A DNA stretch of 64,000 nt from JAJEAD01 sp965221555 (GCA_965221555.1 OZ244895.1:124001-188000), one strand, 5' to 3'; shown: positions 42,763-53,490, numbered from the stretch's first letter. The notes: a model not told the origin generated them from the letters alone. Program-made: numbers and translations.

Positions 42763-42952
42763 TTCTTATCCCCTCCCCTTGAGTCTTGAGGTTTCAGGAC
42801 GCGGCACACCCGCGCCCGGATGTGGGTCCGTAGTATGCACTCTGACGCCGGGAAGTGCAGGTACGAAAGCATTCAGATGTCCGGTGAGCCTGTTGCGCGG
42901 TCGGCGACGCTCGCGCACCATGCGTACCCTCAACCCCGCGAGGAACGTCACG

Positions 42953-43930
42953 ATGACCGAATACGCTGCTCTGGCGAAGCGCATCGAGAACCGCGAGGTA
43001 ATCCTGCTCGACGGCGCGGTAGGCACCCAGCTCCAGAAGATGGGCGTGCCCCTGAGCGACCGGGCCTGGGCCGGCATCGCGCTCAAGGATTACACCTACA
43101 CGGTGCGGCGCATGCACGAGGACTACATCAGGGCGGGGGTGGACATCATCACCACCAACACCTATCCGAGCGCGCGGCACAACCTGGATCCGATCGGGCT
43201 CGCCGACATGACGGCCGAGCTGAACCTGCGCGGGGTGATGCTCGCCCAGGAGGCCCGGGACCGTTGCGCCAAGGACCGGACGGTCTACATCGCGGGCGCG
43301 GTCTCCAACTATGGGTTGCTCGCGGGGGCCGAGGAAGGCTGGCGGGACTTTTACTACTTCAGGAACCATGCCGAGCTCACCGACCGGCAGGCCATGGACA
43401 ACCTGCGCGAGCAGGCGGAGATTCTCGCGGAGGGAGGCGTCGACTTCCTGCTCGCCGAGGCGACCGGGAGCTCCGAGCAACGCCGCTGGGTGATCGATGC
43501 CTGCCTCTCGACCGGTCTGCCGGTGTGGATGGGCTTCAAGACCCGGCTGGAAGAAGGCGAAGACCCCGTCAAGGTGGGCTACACGTCGAGCGAGAGCTTC
43601 GAGACCCGCTTCGAGGAGCTCGCCGCCCTCGGGGGCACGGTGGTGAACGTCTTCCACTCCACCATCGACGCCACCAACGCCACCCTGCCCCTGGTCCAGT
43701 CCAGGTGGTCGGGCCCCATCGGCATCTACCCGGAAGCGGATCGCCACGACTACGTGGACACCTACCGCAACACCAGCGAGAAGACGAAGGTCACTCCGGA
43801 GGAGTTCACGGTTCAGGCCCAGGAATGGGTTGCGCAGGGAGTGCAGATCATCGGCGGTTGCTGCGGTATCGAGCTCGAGTTCATCGAACCGCTGCGCGAC
43901 GCCCTGCCTACGCACCTGCCCGCGGCGTAG
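42953..43930 (+). CDS. Homocysteine S-methyltransferase-family protein
   Basis: 325 residues. LLDGAVGTQLQKMGVPL at the start and IIGGCCGIELEFIEPL at the end are family hallmarks; GGCCG supplies two zinc cysteines. The usual third cysteine in the VN-C segment is replaced (VVNVFHSTI), so classical zinc binding is incomplete. ATG 42953 follows GAGGA by 8 bases. Likely a methyl-transfer enzyme, perhaps acting on betaine- or methionine-type donors; a role beside methylated-amine enzymes is plausible. Confidence 0.82.
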   Translation: MTEYAALAKRIENREVILLDGAVGTQLQKMGVPLSDRAWAGIALKDYTYTVRRMHEDYIRAGVDIITTNTYPSARHNLDPIGLADMTAELNLRGVMLAQEARDRCAKDRTVYIAGAVSNYGLLAGAEEGWRDFYYFRNHAELTDRQAMDNLREQAEILAEGGVDFLLAEATGSSEQRRWVIDACLSTGLPVWMGFKTRLEEGEDPVKVGYTSSESFETRFEELAALGGTVVNVFHSTIDATNATLPLVQSRWSGPIGIYPEADRHDYVDTYRNTSEKTKVTPEEFTVQAQEWVAQGVQIIGGCCGIELEFIEPLRDALPTHLPAA

Positions 43931-44111
43931 ACCGGACGCTTCACCGATTTCCGAACTCGCTGGCGCCAGTATGCGGGCGCCAGCGGGCCATGCTCCGTCG
44001 CGTCGCTTGCGACTTCGTGTCGGCCACGACGCGCGCGTCTTTGGGACCGTGCGCCCCACTGTCACGGCGTCCTGGCATCCGAGGCGGCTGAATTTCGGTC
44101 AGAGATCCGGG
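43931..44111. repeat. MITE-like element, diverged copy E
   Basis: Begins ACCGGACGCTTCACCGATTT and ends in GATCCGGG, with TGGCGCCAGTATGCGGGC and CCCACTGTCACGGCGTCC as family interior. Terminal bases are CCGGA/TCCGG rather than CCCGC/GCGGG. No intact flanking duplication was recognised. Confidence 0.55.
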
Positions 44112-44203
44112 CTGAGACGGGTCGAACACCGCGCACCGCGGGCGTGATGCGTCACCGTTTCACGGGGTGAGGGCGCGCGGCGCGGGCTCGGCGTGCGCGC
44201 CGC

Positions 44204-45013
44204 TCAGAGATAGGCGCTGACGATCTCGCGGATCTTGTCGCTTACCGTCTTGGGCCGGTGCCCGAGAAGCGACACGTGACCGAGCCCTTCGAGGAGATGG
44301 AAGTGCCCGTCCCCGGCCGCCTCCGCCACCGCGCGCGCGTGCGGCGGCGGGGTCTGGCAGTCCTGGCCGAAGGCGATGACGTGCATGGGAACCCGGCATT
44401 CGGGAAGGCGTTCGAAATCCCGGTAGGTAAGGCAGGCCTCCCACTGCGCGATCAGCATGTCGCTGTCCCGATACTCGTACGCGCTGGACACGTACTTGCG
44501 GCAGCGCCGCCAAAGCTCTTCGTCTCCCAGCACTTCCGAGGGGTACATGAACACCGCGTAGTGGTGCAATGCCATCGGCCCGGTGATCGTGGCTCCGGAA
44601 CGCCGGAAGGCGATCTCCGCGCGCATCCAGTCCGAGGGAAAGCCGCCGAACCCTCCCCCCGTGCCCATGGGAATCGCCACCCGTACCAGGTCGGGATAGT
44701 CGATCGCCACCTGTTGGACGATGAGGGATCCCATCGACAGACCCGCGAGGAACACCGGAGGGTCGCAGACCGCCTGGATGAGCTCCGCGCAGTCCCGCGC
44801 AAGCTGCTTCATGGTCCAGGGTGGCGCGACGCGGCTGCGGGTCTCCCCGACGCCGCGCGGGTCGTAGGCGGTGTTGCGGAAATCGGGAAAGGCGTCGTAC
44901 TGCTCGGCGAAGTCGATGCCGCGCTGATCGCCCCCCGGAATCCACACGATGTCCGGCCCTTCGCCCTGCTGAACGTAGCTGAGTTCGACCTCGCTGAGCG
45001 TCAATGACGACAT
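44204..45013 (-). CDS. Alpha/beta hydrolase
   Basis: 269 residues. GLSMGSLIVQQVA contains the nucleophile Ser, and the GHVSLLGHRP segment near the end the catalytic His. YDPRGVGETRS is the usual helix-A region. ATG 45013 follows GAGG by 7 bases; the upstream open frame (to 45256) reads through a repeat element and is not coding. Substrate unknown. Confidence 0.85.
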   Translation of the reverse strand: MSSLTLSEVELSYVQQGEGPDIVWIPGGDQRGIDFAEQYDAFPDFRNTAYDPRGVGETRSRVAPPWTMKQLARDCAELIQAVCDPPVFLAGLSMGSLIVQQVAIDYPDLVRVAIPMGTGGGFGGFPSDWMRAEIAFRRSGATITGPMALHHYAVFMYPSEVLGDEELWRRCRKYVSSAYEYRDSDMLIAQWEACLTYRDFERLPECRVPMHVIAFGQDCQTPPPHARAVAEAAGDGHFHLLEGLGHVSLLGHRPKTVSDKIREIVSAYL

Positions 45014-45157
45014 GGGGCATCCTCGTCTACGCCGGGGCGGCGGCATTCCCTCCTCTTCATGGACGTGACAGTACATCGGGCCACCGGGGTTGCCAACCGC
45101 GCGACGGCGTGCGCTTCGAGCTGATCGCAACAATTCACCGACTTGCCAGTCTCCACG

Positions 45158-45390
45158 CTTCACTGATTTGCGGCCGCTTCGGGCGCCAAGATGTGGAGAC
45201 AGCGGGGAACACGGGCCGAACGACACGCAAGGGCGAGCCGGTAGAAGACAAGGCACCGGTGGCGCGTACTTCCCTGCCGACGGGCAAGCGACGGATGGCT
45301 GCCCAAGCGGAAAGCGTCACCCAAGGATTGCGGAGCAATGCCGATAGCCGCCATTACGTCGAAGCGACGCGACGATGGACAGGGTGATTT
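45158..45390. repeat. Long-variant MITE-like element, truncated copy G
   Basis: CTTCACTGATTTGCGGCCGC and TTCGGGCGCCAAGATG open the element as in the copy at 24397. Then come the extra interior (GGCGAGCCGGTAGAAGAC ... GGAAAGCGTCACCCAAGGA) and CATTACGTCGAAGCGACGCG. The terminal CCCGC at the left and the right end are not preserved. Confidence 0.55.
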
Positions 45391-45491
45391 AGAGTACCAT
45401 CCGCGCCGCGACGAAAACGGCTCGATGATGAGGGGATGGCGATGAGCCCCAGGCTGGCGGCCTGAGGACAAGCCCTGCGACAACGGAGTCC

Positions 45492-46616
<1,125 letters not shown>

Positions 46617-46649
46617 TCCGCCGCCCCGCCCCCGGGGGGGTAGGGTCAA

Positions 46650-46828
46650 CCCGCTTGTCTCGCCGATTTCTCACCTGGCGGACGCCAAGGTGCTCCCAGT
46701 TCTGGGCCGAACGCCACCGCGCCGCGACGACTTCGTGCCGGCTACGACTTCGGCGTCTTGGAATCCGTGCACCCCTCGTTCACGGTGTCATGGCGCCCGA
46801 GGCGACCGAAAATCGGTGAAACATGGGG
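46650..46828. repeat. MITE-like element, diverged copy F
   Basis: CCCGCTTGTCTCGCCGATTT at the left and CCGAAAATCGGTGAAACATG near the right follow the family; GGCGGACGCCAAGGTGCTC and TTCACGGTGTCATGGCGCCC are interior. TCAA precedes the left end; the right end is decayed. It ends about 40 bp before the tag gene and may shape its leader. Confidence 0.6.
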
Positions 46829-46868
46829 GCCGAATCTCGACAAGGGAGAGCGGCGAGGCGGGCCCGAC

Positions 46869-47453
46869 ATGAGCGATACCCCGCGATGCGCCTGGGTGGG
46901 GGACGATCCCCTGTACATCGCCTACCACGATGACGAGTGGGGGGTCGCGTCGCACGACGACCGCTACCTGTTCGAGATGCTCCTGCTCGAGGGGGCACAG
47001 GCGGGCTTGAGCTGGCGCCTCATTCTCGGCAAGCGAGAAACCTACCGCCGCGCCTATGACGGGTTCGACCCGGTCCGCATCGCGGCCTGGGACGAGGTGA
47101 AGCTTGCAAGGCTCGCGCAGGATCCCGGCATCGTGCGCAACCGCCTGAAGATCCGGGCGGCCCGCACCAACGCCGCCGCGGCGCTTGGCCTCGTGGAGCG
47201 CTACGGCGGGCTCGCACCCTTCTTCTGGCAATTCGTGGACGGGGTCCCCATCGTCAACCGATGGAAGAGCGTCGACGAGGTGCCGGCGTCGACCCCGCTC
47301 TCAGACCGACTGAGCAAGGAGCTAAAGCGGCTGGGCTTCAAGTTCGCGGGCTCGACCATCTGCTATTCGTTCATGCAGGCAGTGGGCATGGTGGACGATC
47401 ACACCCGAGACTGCTTTCGCTGCCGGCCAGGGCCAGGACGGTCGGATCGATAG
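46869..47453 (+). CDS. tag: DNA-3-methyladenine glycosylase I
   Basis: 194 residues. The zinc site is complete: Cys in PRCAWVG, His in AYHDDEWG, and the C-terminal DDHTRDCFRC. LEGAQAGLSWRLILGKRE is the alkyl-base pocket. It removes 3-methyladenine from alkylated DNA. The ATG at 46869 begins the family similarity; sequence upstream belongs to a repeat element. Confidence 0.94.
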   Translation: MSDTPRCAWVGDDPLYIAYHDDEWGVASHDDRYLFEMLLLEGAQAGLSWRLILGKRETYRRAYDGFDPVRIAAWDEVKLARLAQDPGIVRNRLKIRAARTNAAAALGLVERYGGLAPFFWQFVDGVPIVNRWKSVDEVPASTPLSDRLSKELKRLGFKFAGSTICYSFMQAVGMVDDHTRDCFRCRPGPGRSDR

Positions 47454-47595
47454 CACGGCGACCCGGGCGCGCACCCTGACGTACGCACAACCACCGGTTC
47501 GGACGACGAGGCGAAGTCCGGCGATGCCCACCGACCATCGGGTACGTGGCGCCACGACCACCGTCCCGCGCCGGCGCGGGTGACATCCGGGCTAA

Positions 47596-47776
47596 CCCGC
47601 AAATTTCACCGATTTCTCAACTCGCGGCCGCCAATATGCTCGTGTTAGCGGGCCGTACTCCGTCGCGGCGCTTTCGACGTAGTGTCAGCTACGTCTTCAG
47701 CGTCTTTCGGTCCGTGCACCCCACTATCACGGCATCTTGGCGCCCGAAGCGGCCGAAAATCGGTGAAATTTGCGGG
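47596..47776. repeat. Short MITE-like element, copy B (181 bp)
   Basis: Inverted ends CCCGCAAATTTCACCGATTT and GAAAATCGGTGAAATTTGCGGG agree almost perfectly. Flanked by CTAA at 47592-47595 and 47777-47780, a clean 4-bp duplication and the complement of TTAG. The interior includes a CTACG-rich inverted patch as in copies A and C. Confidence 0.82.
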
Positions 47777-47805
47777 CTAAAGGCGCCGTCTCGAACGAGC
47801 CCGAT

Positions 47806-48585
47806 TCACGGCGGGACGACGGGCTGGCCGGTTCGGGCAGTGAGGCCGCCGTCCACCACCAGGTGCGCGCCGGTCACGAAGGAGGCGTCGTCGGAGGCGA
47901 GAAAGGCGATCGCGGCGGCGACCTCCTCGGGGTGGCCCATGCGCCCGAGCGCGACCGCTTCGTTGTAGGCGGACACGAAGTCCGACTCCGCGGGCAGCGA
48001 ATCGATCATGCGCGGCGACGCGATCGGACCGGGGCACACCGCGTTGACCCGGATTCCGTCGCCGCCCACCTCGAAGGCGAGGCACTGCGTCAGGTTGATG
48101 ATTGCGGCCTTGGCGGTGTTGTAGGCCGCCCAGCCCGGATCGCCGCGCAGCCCCGAGATGGACGACATGTTGACGATGCTGCCACCGCCCTCGGCCCGCA
48201 TGCGCTCAAGCGCCAGGCGGCAGCTTCGCACCGTGGATTCGATGTTCCACGCGAAGAGGCGTTCCCACTCCGACCAGGGCAGCTCGGATACGTAGCCGGC
48301 GACGCTGCCTCCCGCGACGTTCACCGCCACCTGCAAGGTCCCGGCCTCCGTGTCCACCCTCTCATAGGCGCGCTCGAGATCCGCTTCGTCGGTGGCATCG
48401 CCCACGATCGCGTACACCTCGAATCCTCTCGCCCGGGCGCGCGTCACCGTCTCGTAGACCCCTACGCGGTTGCGGTCGAAGGCGAAGACCCGGGCCCCCT
48501 CCTCCGCGAGCCGGATCACCGTCGCCGCCCCCATGCCGCCACCGCCCCCGCTGACGAACGCCACCCGGCCTTCGAATCTCTTCAT
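47806..48585 (-). CDS. SDR-family oxidoreductase
   Basis: 259 residues. VAFVSGGGGGMGAATVIRLAEEG is the cofactor loop, NVAGGSVAG the NAG-type motif, and SSISGLRGDPGWAAYNTAKAA holds the Ser-Tyr-Lys catalytic set. A C-terminal PGPIASPRM segment is typical. Substrate unknown. Its start lies 5 bp from the end of the GcvT-like gene upstream, so the two are one operon. Confidence 0.9.
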   Translation of the reverse strand: MKRFEGRVAFVSGGGGGMGAATVIRLAEEGARVFAFDRNRVGVYETVTRARARGFEVYAIVGDATDEADLERAYERVDTEAGTLQVAVNVAGGSVAGYVSELPWSEWERLFAWNIESTVRSCRLALERMRAEGGGSIVNMSSISGLRGDPGWAAYNTAKAAIINLTQCLAFEVGGDGIRVNAVCPGPIASPRMIDSLPAESDFVSAYNEAVALGRMGHPEEVAAAIAFLASDDASFVTGAHLVVDGGLTARTGQPVVPP

Positions 48586-48590
48586 CGCAA

Positions 48591-49778
48591 TCAGCCCCTC
48601 GGGAGTCGCCGCTGTGGATCGAGGAATGGCATGGGCACCACGCGCGCGGCGCGCGCTCCGCCCGAGTCCTCGATCACGAGCTCGGTCGCCGGCTCGGCAC
48701 ACTCCGGATGCAGCAGCCCCATGCCGATGCTCAAGCCGAGCGCGGGCGACAGCACCGCGCTCGACACCACGCCGACCGCCTCGTCCCCGCGCCTGACCGG
48801 ACTGCCGTGGGCCACCGCACGGTCATGATCGACTTCGAACCCCACCATGCGCCGCGCCGGCACCTGCGCCGCGATGCGAGCGAGCGCACGCTGGCCGCGG
48901 AAGAAGGGCTTGTCGAGGTCCACCATCCACTCCAGTCCGATCTCGTAAGGGTTGCAGGTCCAGTCGAAGTCCTGGCCCACGTTCAGGATTCCCGCCTCCA
49001 TGCGCCTGATGTTGAGGGCCCGGCTCCCGCACAGGCGCATGCCCGAGCCACGGCCCGCCTCCCACAGCCCTTCGAACACCGCGACCCCGTCGTCCACCGC
49101 GACGTAGATGTCGTAGCCGAGCTCGGCGCTGAAGCCGGTGCGAGAGACCACGACCGGCGCCCCGCACACCTCGGTCTCGGCCATGCCGAAGTAGGCGATG
49201 CTTTCCAGGTCGGCGGCGCACACCGAACGCAGGATCTCGCGCGAGCGCGGGCCCTGGATGCTGGCCACGTGAATTCGATCGATGTGGCTCTCGACCTCGA
49301 CCTCCCGCCCGATGGCGTGGCCGTAGATCCACTGCTCGCTCGCTCCGGGGCCGCCCACCCACCAGAACTTCTCGGCGTCGAAACGGATGAGAATGGCGTC
49401 CTCCACGATTCCGCCGTAGTCGTAGCACATTACGGTGAAGGCGCAACGCCCGTCCCCGAGCCGGCGCAGATCGCGCGGCACCAGCTCCTCCACGAGCGCC
49501 GCCGCCTCCGGCCCCCGGATCTCAATCGGCTCCTCTCCGGTGACGTCCCATAGTCCCGCCGCCTCGCGCATGGCCCAGTACTCTTCCAGGGGATCCGTGA
49601 ACTGATCGGGCTTCAGAAATGTGTTGTGCAGCTTGTACTCGCTCACGAAGCGCTCGAGGAAAGGCGCGAAAGCGGTGCGCTTGAGGCCCCCCTTCATCCG
49701 CATGCCGGTGTTGAGATAGGGGGGGATCGCAACGTGGGATGCGAAGGCAAAGCGCTGGGTGACGGGTTCGCGAAACAC
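48591..49778 (-). CDS. GcvT-like aminomethyltransferase/demethylase family protein
   Basis: About 395 residues. PVTQRFAFASHVAIPPYLNT starts the similarity; the GcvT folate-binding fold continues through LWDVTGEEPIEIRGPEA, GFSAELGYDIYVAV and LCGSRALNIRRMEAGI. Such single-chain proteins transfer one-carbon groups from methylated substrates to tetrahydrofolate. The GTG at 49778 is chosen as the nearest start before that similarity; the frame stays open to 50117 and ATGs at 49860 and 49879 are possible. Cotranscribed with the SDR gene. Confidence 0.8.
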   Translation of the reverse strand: MFREPVTQRFAFASHVAIPPYLNTGMRMKGGLKRTAFAPFLERFVSEYKLHNTFLKPDQFTDPLEEYWAMREAAGLWDVTGEEPIEIRGPEAAALVEELVPRDLRRLGDGRCAFTVMCYDYGGIVEDAILIRFDAEKFWWVGGPGASEQWIYGHAIGREVEVESHIDRIHVASIQGPRSREILRSVCAADLESIAYFGMAETEVCGAPVVVSRTGFSAELGYDIYVAVDDGVAVFEGLWEAGRGSGMRLCGSRALNIRRMEAGILNVGQDFDWTCNPYEIGLEWMVDLDKPFFRGQRALARIAAQVPARRMVGFEVDHDRAVAHGSPVRRGDEAVGVVSSAVLSPALGLSIGMGLLHPECAEPATELVIEDSGGARAARVVPMPFLDPQRRLPRG

Positions 49779-50062
49779 GGCGGAATCCGTAAACGGGCGG
49801 GCGGGGAGACTGGAACCGGCATCGAGCCGGCGCCGCGAAGCATCGCACCCGCCACGCATGCCCGAAGTCGCGCGTAGCATAACGCGCGCGCCCGGGACTC
49901 TCACCAGAGCGCGCGAGCGAGGCGGGGAAATCGGCGCCTTGCCAGGCTTCGCCCGGGACATTGAGGCACGCGAGTCCGCCGGGCGACGCCGGAGCGCTTT
50001 GAACCCCGGATGCCGCGTGTTTACATTCCGCTTCCGCACAGCCACCCGGCAAGGGGTCGAGT

Positions 50063-51799
50063 ATGCCTTCGACGGTCCGTTACGAACCTCACGAACAGCC
50101 GCCCCACCCTCTCGCATTCGGACTGGGCTTCCAGCAGGCCGCGCTGTCCATCGCCGGGATCGTGCTGACTCCGGTCATCGTGATCCGCGCCGCGGGCCAG
50201 GGCGACCCCTACCTCACCTGGGCGATCTTCGCGGCCCTCCTCATAAGCGGCATCACCACGGTGGTGCAAGCGGTGCGCGTGGGGCGCATAGGCGCCGGAT
50301 ACCCCATCCTCATGGGTACTTCCGGCGCCTTCATCGCCGTTTGCGTCACCGCCCTGGCGGTGGCCGGCCCGGCGATGCTCGCGACCCTGGTCATCATCTC
50401 GGCCCTGTTCCAGTTCGTGCTCTCCGCCCGGTTGTCATGGCTGCGGCGGATCATCACCCCCGCCGTGGCCGGAACCGTGATCATGCTTATCGCGGTTACC
50501 GCCATGCCGATTGTTTTCGACCTTCTGGTCGATGTCCCGGAAGGGACGCCAACGGCCGCCGCACCGGTCAGCGCCGCGGTAACGATACTCGTGATCGCGG
50601 TGCTCACGCTCCGCGCCTCCGGCGTGCTGCGCCTGTGGGTGCCGGTCATCGCCCTCATCGTGGGCTGCATCGTGTCCTCGTACTTTGGTCTCTACGACCC
50701 TCGGCTGGTCATCGAGGCGGACTGGCTGGGCGTTCCCACATCCGGCTGGCCCGGCCTCGATCTCGAATTCGGCCCCACCTTCTGGGCTCTCTTTCCGGCC
50801 TTCGTGTTCGTGACGCTGGTCGGCGCCATCGAAACGGTGGGCGATTCGATGGCGATTCAGAAAGTGGCGTGGCGCCGGCCGAAGGCAATGGACTTCCGCG
50901 TGGTGCAGGGAGCGGTCGCCGCGGACGGCACGGGAAACCTGCTCTCGGGACTGGCCGGCACGGTGCCGAACACCACCTACTCGACAAGCGTCGCGATCAC
51001 CGAGCTCACCGGAGTCGCCGCACGCAGCGTCGGCGTATGGATTGGGGTGGTGCTGGTGGCGGCGGCTTTCCTGCCCAAGGTCGCGGCGGCCCTGCTCGCC
51101 ATCCCGGGCCCGGTTGCCGCGGCTTACATCGCGGTGCTGCTGGCGCTGCTCTTCGTTCTGGGCATGCGGATGGTGGTCCACGACGGGATGGACTACCGCA
51201 AGGCGCTCATCGTGGGGGTCTCGTTCTGGGTCGGCGCCGGATTCCAGAACCAGGCGATCTTCGCCGACCACCTCGGCGAGTGGTGGGGGACGCTGCTCGG
51301 CAACGGCATGACGAGTGGTGGTCTGACCGCGATCTTTCTCACCGTGCTTATGGAGGCGATGGGCGCTCGCCGCCGCCGCATCGAAACGGTGCTCGACACG
51401 AATGCCCTGCCGAAGATCGACGAGTTCCTGCGCGAGTTTGCGGCCCGGGCGAGGTTGAGCGAGAACGCTGCCAACCGCATCCGCTCGGCCGGCGAGGAGA
51501 CGCTGCTGAGCCTTGTGGGACGGCAGGAAGCGGGGAGAGAAGGCGCAGAGAATCGCCGGCTCATGGTCATCGCACGACGAGACAGTCGGCAAGCCGAGCT
51601 CGAGTACATCGCCTTCGCGGGCGCGGAGAATCTGGAGGATGTCATGGTGCTTCTCTCCAAGCACCAGCCCGGCGATCAGGTCGAACACGAGCTGTCCCTG
51701 CGTCTGCTGCGCCACTACGCGTCTTCCGTTCGCCATCAGCAATACCACGACACCGATATCGTGACGGTCCGCGTGGACCTTGCCCCTCCGGGGGACTGA
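50063..51799 (+). CDS. NCS2 nucleobase/xanthine permease with an extra C-terminal HATPase-like domain
   Basis: 578 residues versus 430-460 in usual NCS2 permeases. The first about 435 residues carry the 14-helix transporter with GAIETVGDSMAIQ and GTVPNTTYSTSVAI, the substrate-binding motifs. A soluble extension of about 140 residues follows: FLREFAARARLSENAANRIRSA, GEETLLSLV and later HELSLRLLRHYASSVRHQQ resemble a degenerate RsbW-type histidine-kinase ATPase, without clear DxGxG boxes. ATG 50063 has AAGGGG upstream. It probably imports purines or uracil; the extension may be regulatory. Confidence 0.85.
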   Translation: MPSTVRYEPHEQPPHPLAFGLGFQQAALSIAGIVLTPVIVIRAAGQGDPYLTWAIFAALLISGITTVVQAVRVGRIGAGYPILMGTSGAFIAVCVTALAVAGPAMLATLVIISALFQFVLSARLSWLRRIITPAVAGTVIMLIAVTAMPIVFDLLVDVPEGTPTAAAPVSAAVTILVIAVLTLRASGVLRLWVPVIALIVGCIVSSYFGLYDPRLVIEADWLGVPTSGWPGLDLEFGPTFWALFPAFVFVTLVGAIETVGDSMAIQKVAWRRPKAMDFRVVQGAVAADGTGNLLSGLAGTVPNTTYSTSVAITELTGVAARSVGVWIGVVLVAAAFLPKVAAALLAIPGPVAAAYIAVLLALLFVLGMRMVVHDGMDYRKALIVGVSFWVGAGFQNQAIFADHLGEWWGTLLGNGMTSGGLTAIFLTVLMEAMGARRRRIETVLDTNALPKIDEFLREFAARARLSENAANRIRSAGEETLLSLVGRQEAGREGAENRRLMVIARRDSRQAELEYIAFAGAENLEDVMVLLSKHQPGDQVEHELSLRLLRHYASSVRHQQYHDTDIVTVRVDLAPPGD

Positions 51800-51975
51800 A
51801 AGCCGCGCCGTCGAGAGGAAAGGCGGGGCCGAGGGCGGGGCGCCGGCATCCATTGGCGGCCGCCTACGAGCGTGGGACGACACCGACGCCCGCCGCGGCG
51901 GCCGGTCCCGCTCCCCGCGCGCCCGTCGCCTACGTCCGCCGCTTTCGCGCAACGGGTTCGGGACCCTAGGCTTGA

Positions 51976-52168
51976 CCCGCATTTCACGCCGGCTTCCTGT
52001 CGTGGACGCCGACCACAAGCCACAAGCCACGAGACTTTGCGCGAGCCTGCTCCTTCGGACCGCTTCGACCCGGTTACCACGATGGGTACAGCGTTTCTCG
52101 GGTGGGTGCGCCCGCTCGCCGCGGCGTGCCGACGCCTTCGACACGAAGCTCCGGTAGCGAAATGCGGG
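51976..52168. repeat. Strongly diverged MITE-like element
   Basis: CCCGCATTTCACGCCGG at the left mirrors CCGGTAGCGAAATGCGGG at the right. GTCGTGGACGCCGACCACAA recalls the family interior. TTGA precedes and TGGG follows, so the duplication is lost. It fills the gap before the helix-hairpin-helix gene. Confidence 0.5.
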
Positions 52169-52233
52169 TGGGTGCGCCGCCACCAGGCGATGGCGCATGC
52201 GCACCCGGTGTATCGCATCACGGAGTAACTGTC

Positions 52234-52500
52234 ATGAAAGTGCCAAATACCATCCTCGCGGGGCTTCTCGTCGCGTGGTCTGCCGTTTCCGTCGCGAACG
52301 AGTCCGTCGACATCAACACCGCCAGCGCGGAGCGGTTGGCCGAGGCGATCGAAGGGGTGGGGATGCACAAGGCGGAAGCGATCGTGCGCTACCGCGAGCG
52401 CCACGGTCCCTTCACCACTGTCGATGAGCTCGTCGAGGTGAGCGGCATCGGACCAGGGATTCTCGAGCGAAGCCGAGAAAAGCTCATCGCGGGACGGTGA
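52234..52500 (+). CDS. Secreted helix-hairpin-helix protein, ComEA-like
   Basis: 88 residues: an N-terminal signal/TM segment (ILAGLLVAWSAVSVAN) followed by VDINTASAERLAEAIEGVG and FTTVDELVEVSGIGPGILER, the paired HhH motifs of ComEA. ComEA binds incoming DNA in the periplasm in transformation; many short homologues have no proven role. GGAG stands 8 bases before the ATG. Confidence 0.87.
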   Translation: MKVPNTILAGLLVAWSAVSVANESVDINTASAERLAEAIEGVGMHKAEAIVRYRERHGPFTTVDELVEVSGIGPGILERSREKLIAGR

Positions 52501-52624
52501 CCCTCATGTCCCACCGCTTGGCGGCGGCGGATGCGAATCCGCCGGCATTGACCGTGCAACGGCATGCCGTCCCCGGCACGCGCCGCCCGGAAGTGTCGCG
52601 CGGGCATCCGCCGCGCTCGCCGCC

Positions 52625-53305
52625 TTAGTCCGGCGAGCGGGTCCCGGCCCGCAGAGCACGGTCGAGAGCGGCGAGATCGGCCGGGGTGCCGACGTTGAAG
52701 CACCGACCCCGGTAGTGTTCGCCGCTCGCTTCGCCCCGTGCCATCGCTTCTCTCAGGATCGGCAACAAGGGACGGCGCGCCACCCCGCGACCGGCGAAGA
52801 GCTCGGGACGGTAGACTCCGATGCCGCTGTAGGTCAGGCGCGGCATCCCCGACGACGAGACGCGCTCTCCCTCGAGGACGAAGTCGCCCCGGGGATGGAA
52901 GGGAGGGTTGTCCACGAGGACGAGGTGTACCAGCCCCTTGGGGCGGCCGAGCAAGCGACGAAAGGGGTAGTCGCTCCATACGTCCGCGCTGGCGACGATG
53001 AAGGGAGACTCTCCCAGGAGGGGCAGCGCATTGATGATGCCTCCCCCCACGTCGAACGCTCCCTCGGGCTCCGGCGAATAGCGAAGGGTGGCCCCGAACC
53101 GGGAGCCATCGCCGAGCGCTTCCACGATCTGCTCACCGAGCCACGAGTGGTTCACGATCAGATCGCGTATCCCCTCCTCGACCAGGCGCGCGATGCAATG
53201 CTCTATGAGCGGCCGCCCCGCGGCGCTCATCAACGGCTTGGGGCGCTCATCGCTGAAGGGGCGCATGCGCTCCCCCCGCCCCGCGGCCAGTATCATCGCT
53301 CTCAC
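52625..53305 (-). CDS. murU: N-acetylmuramate-1-phosphate uridylyltransferase MurU
   Basis: 226 residues beginning MRAMILAAGRGERMRPFSDE and RPKPLMSAAGRPLIEH, the nucleotidyltransferase signature of MurU. SADVWSDYPF carries the metal-binding Asp. With AmgK, encoded 165 bp upstream on the same strand, it bypasses de novo UDP-MurNAc synthesis in cell-wall recycling, converting MurNAc-1-P and UTP to UDP-MurNAc. Confidence 0.92.
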   Translation of the reverse strand: MRAMILAAGRGERMRPFSDERPKPLMSAAGRPLIEHCIARLVEEGIRDLIVNHSWLGEQIVEALGDGSRFGATLRYSPEPEGAFDVGGGIINALPLLGESPFIVASADVWSDYPFRRLLGRPKGLVHLVLVDNPPFHPRGDFVLEGERVSSSGMPRLTYSGIGVYRPELFAGRGVARRPLLPILREAMARGEASGEHYRGRCFNVGTPADLAALDRALRAGTRSPD

Positions 53306-53369
53306 GACGCCCGCGCCCCGCCGACTCCGCCCGCCACGCTTGCCCGAGTCACGCCCGCGTTCACGTGCC

Positions 53370-53490
53370 TGCCGGCATCGAATGTGTCGAGCGCGAGCCG
53401 GGGAGCGGACAGCCAGGGCGCGAGTGCGCCCGCGTGCCCCGATTCGCGCGTGCGCTTGCCCCTGCCGACATCAGCGCGCCCCCGCCTGGC
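53370..53490. repeat. Second copy of a GC-rich dispersed repeat
   Basis: Resembles 35440-35570 over about 120 bp; the best conserved part is CTTGCCCCTGCCGACATC followed by GCGCGCCCC. It lies mostly in the amgK-murU gap and reaches into the end of amgK. Only two copies were noticed. Its boundaries are uncertain. Confidence 0.4.
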
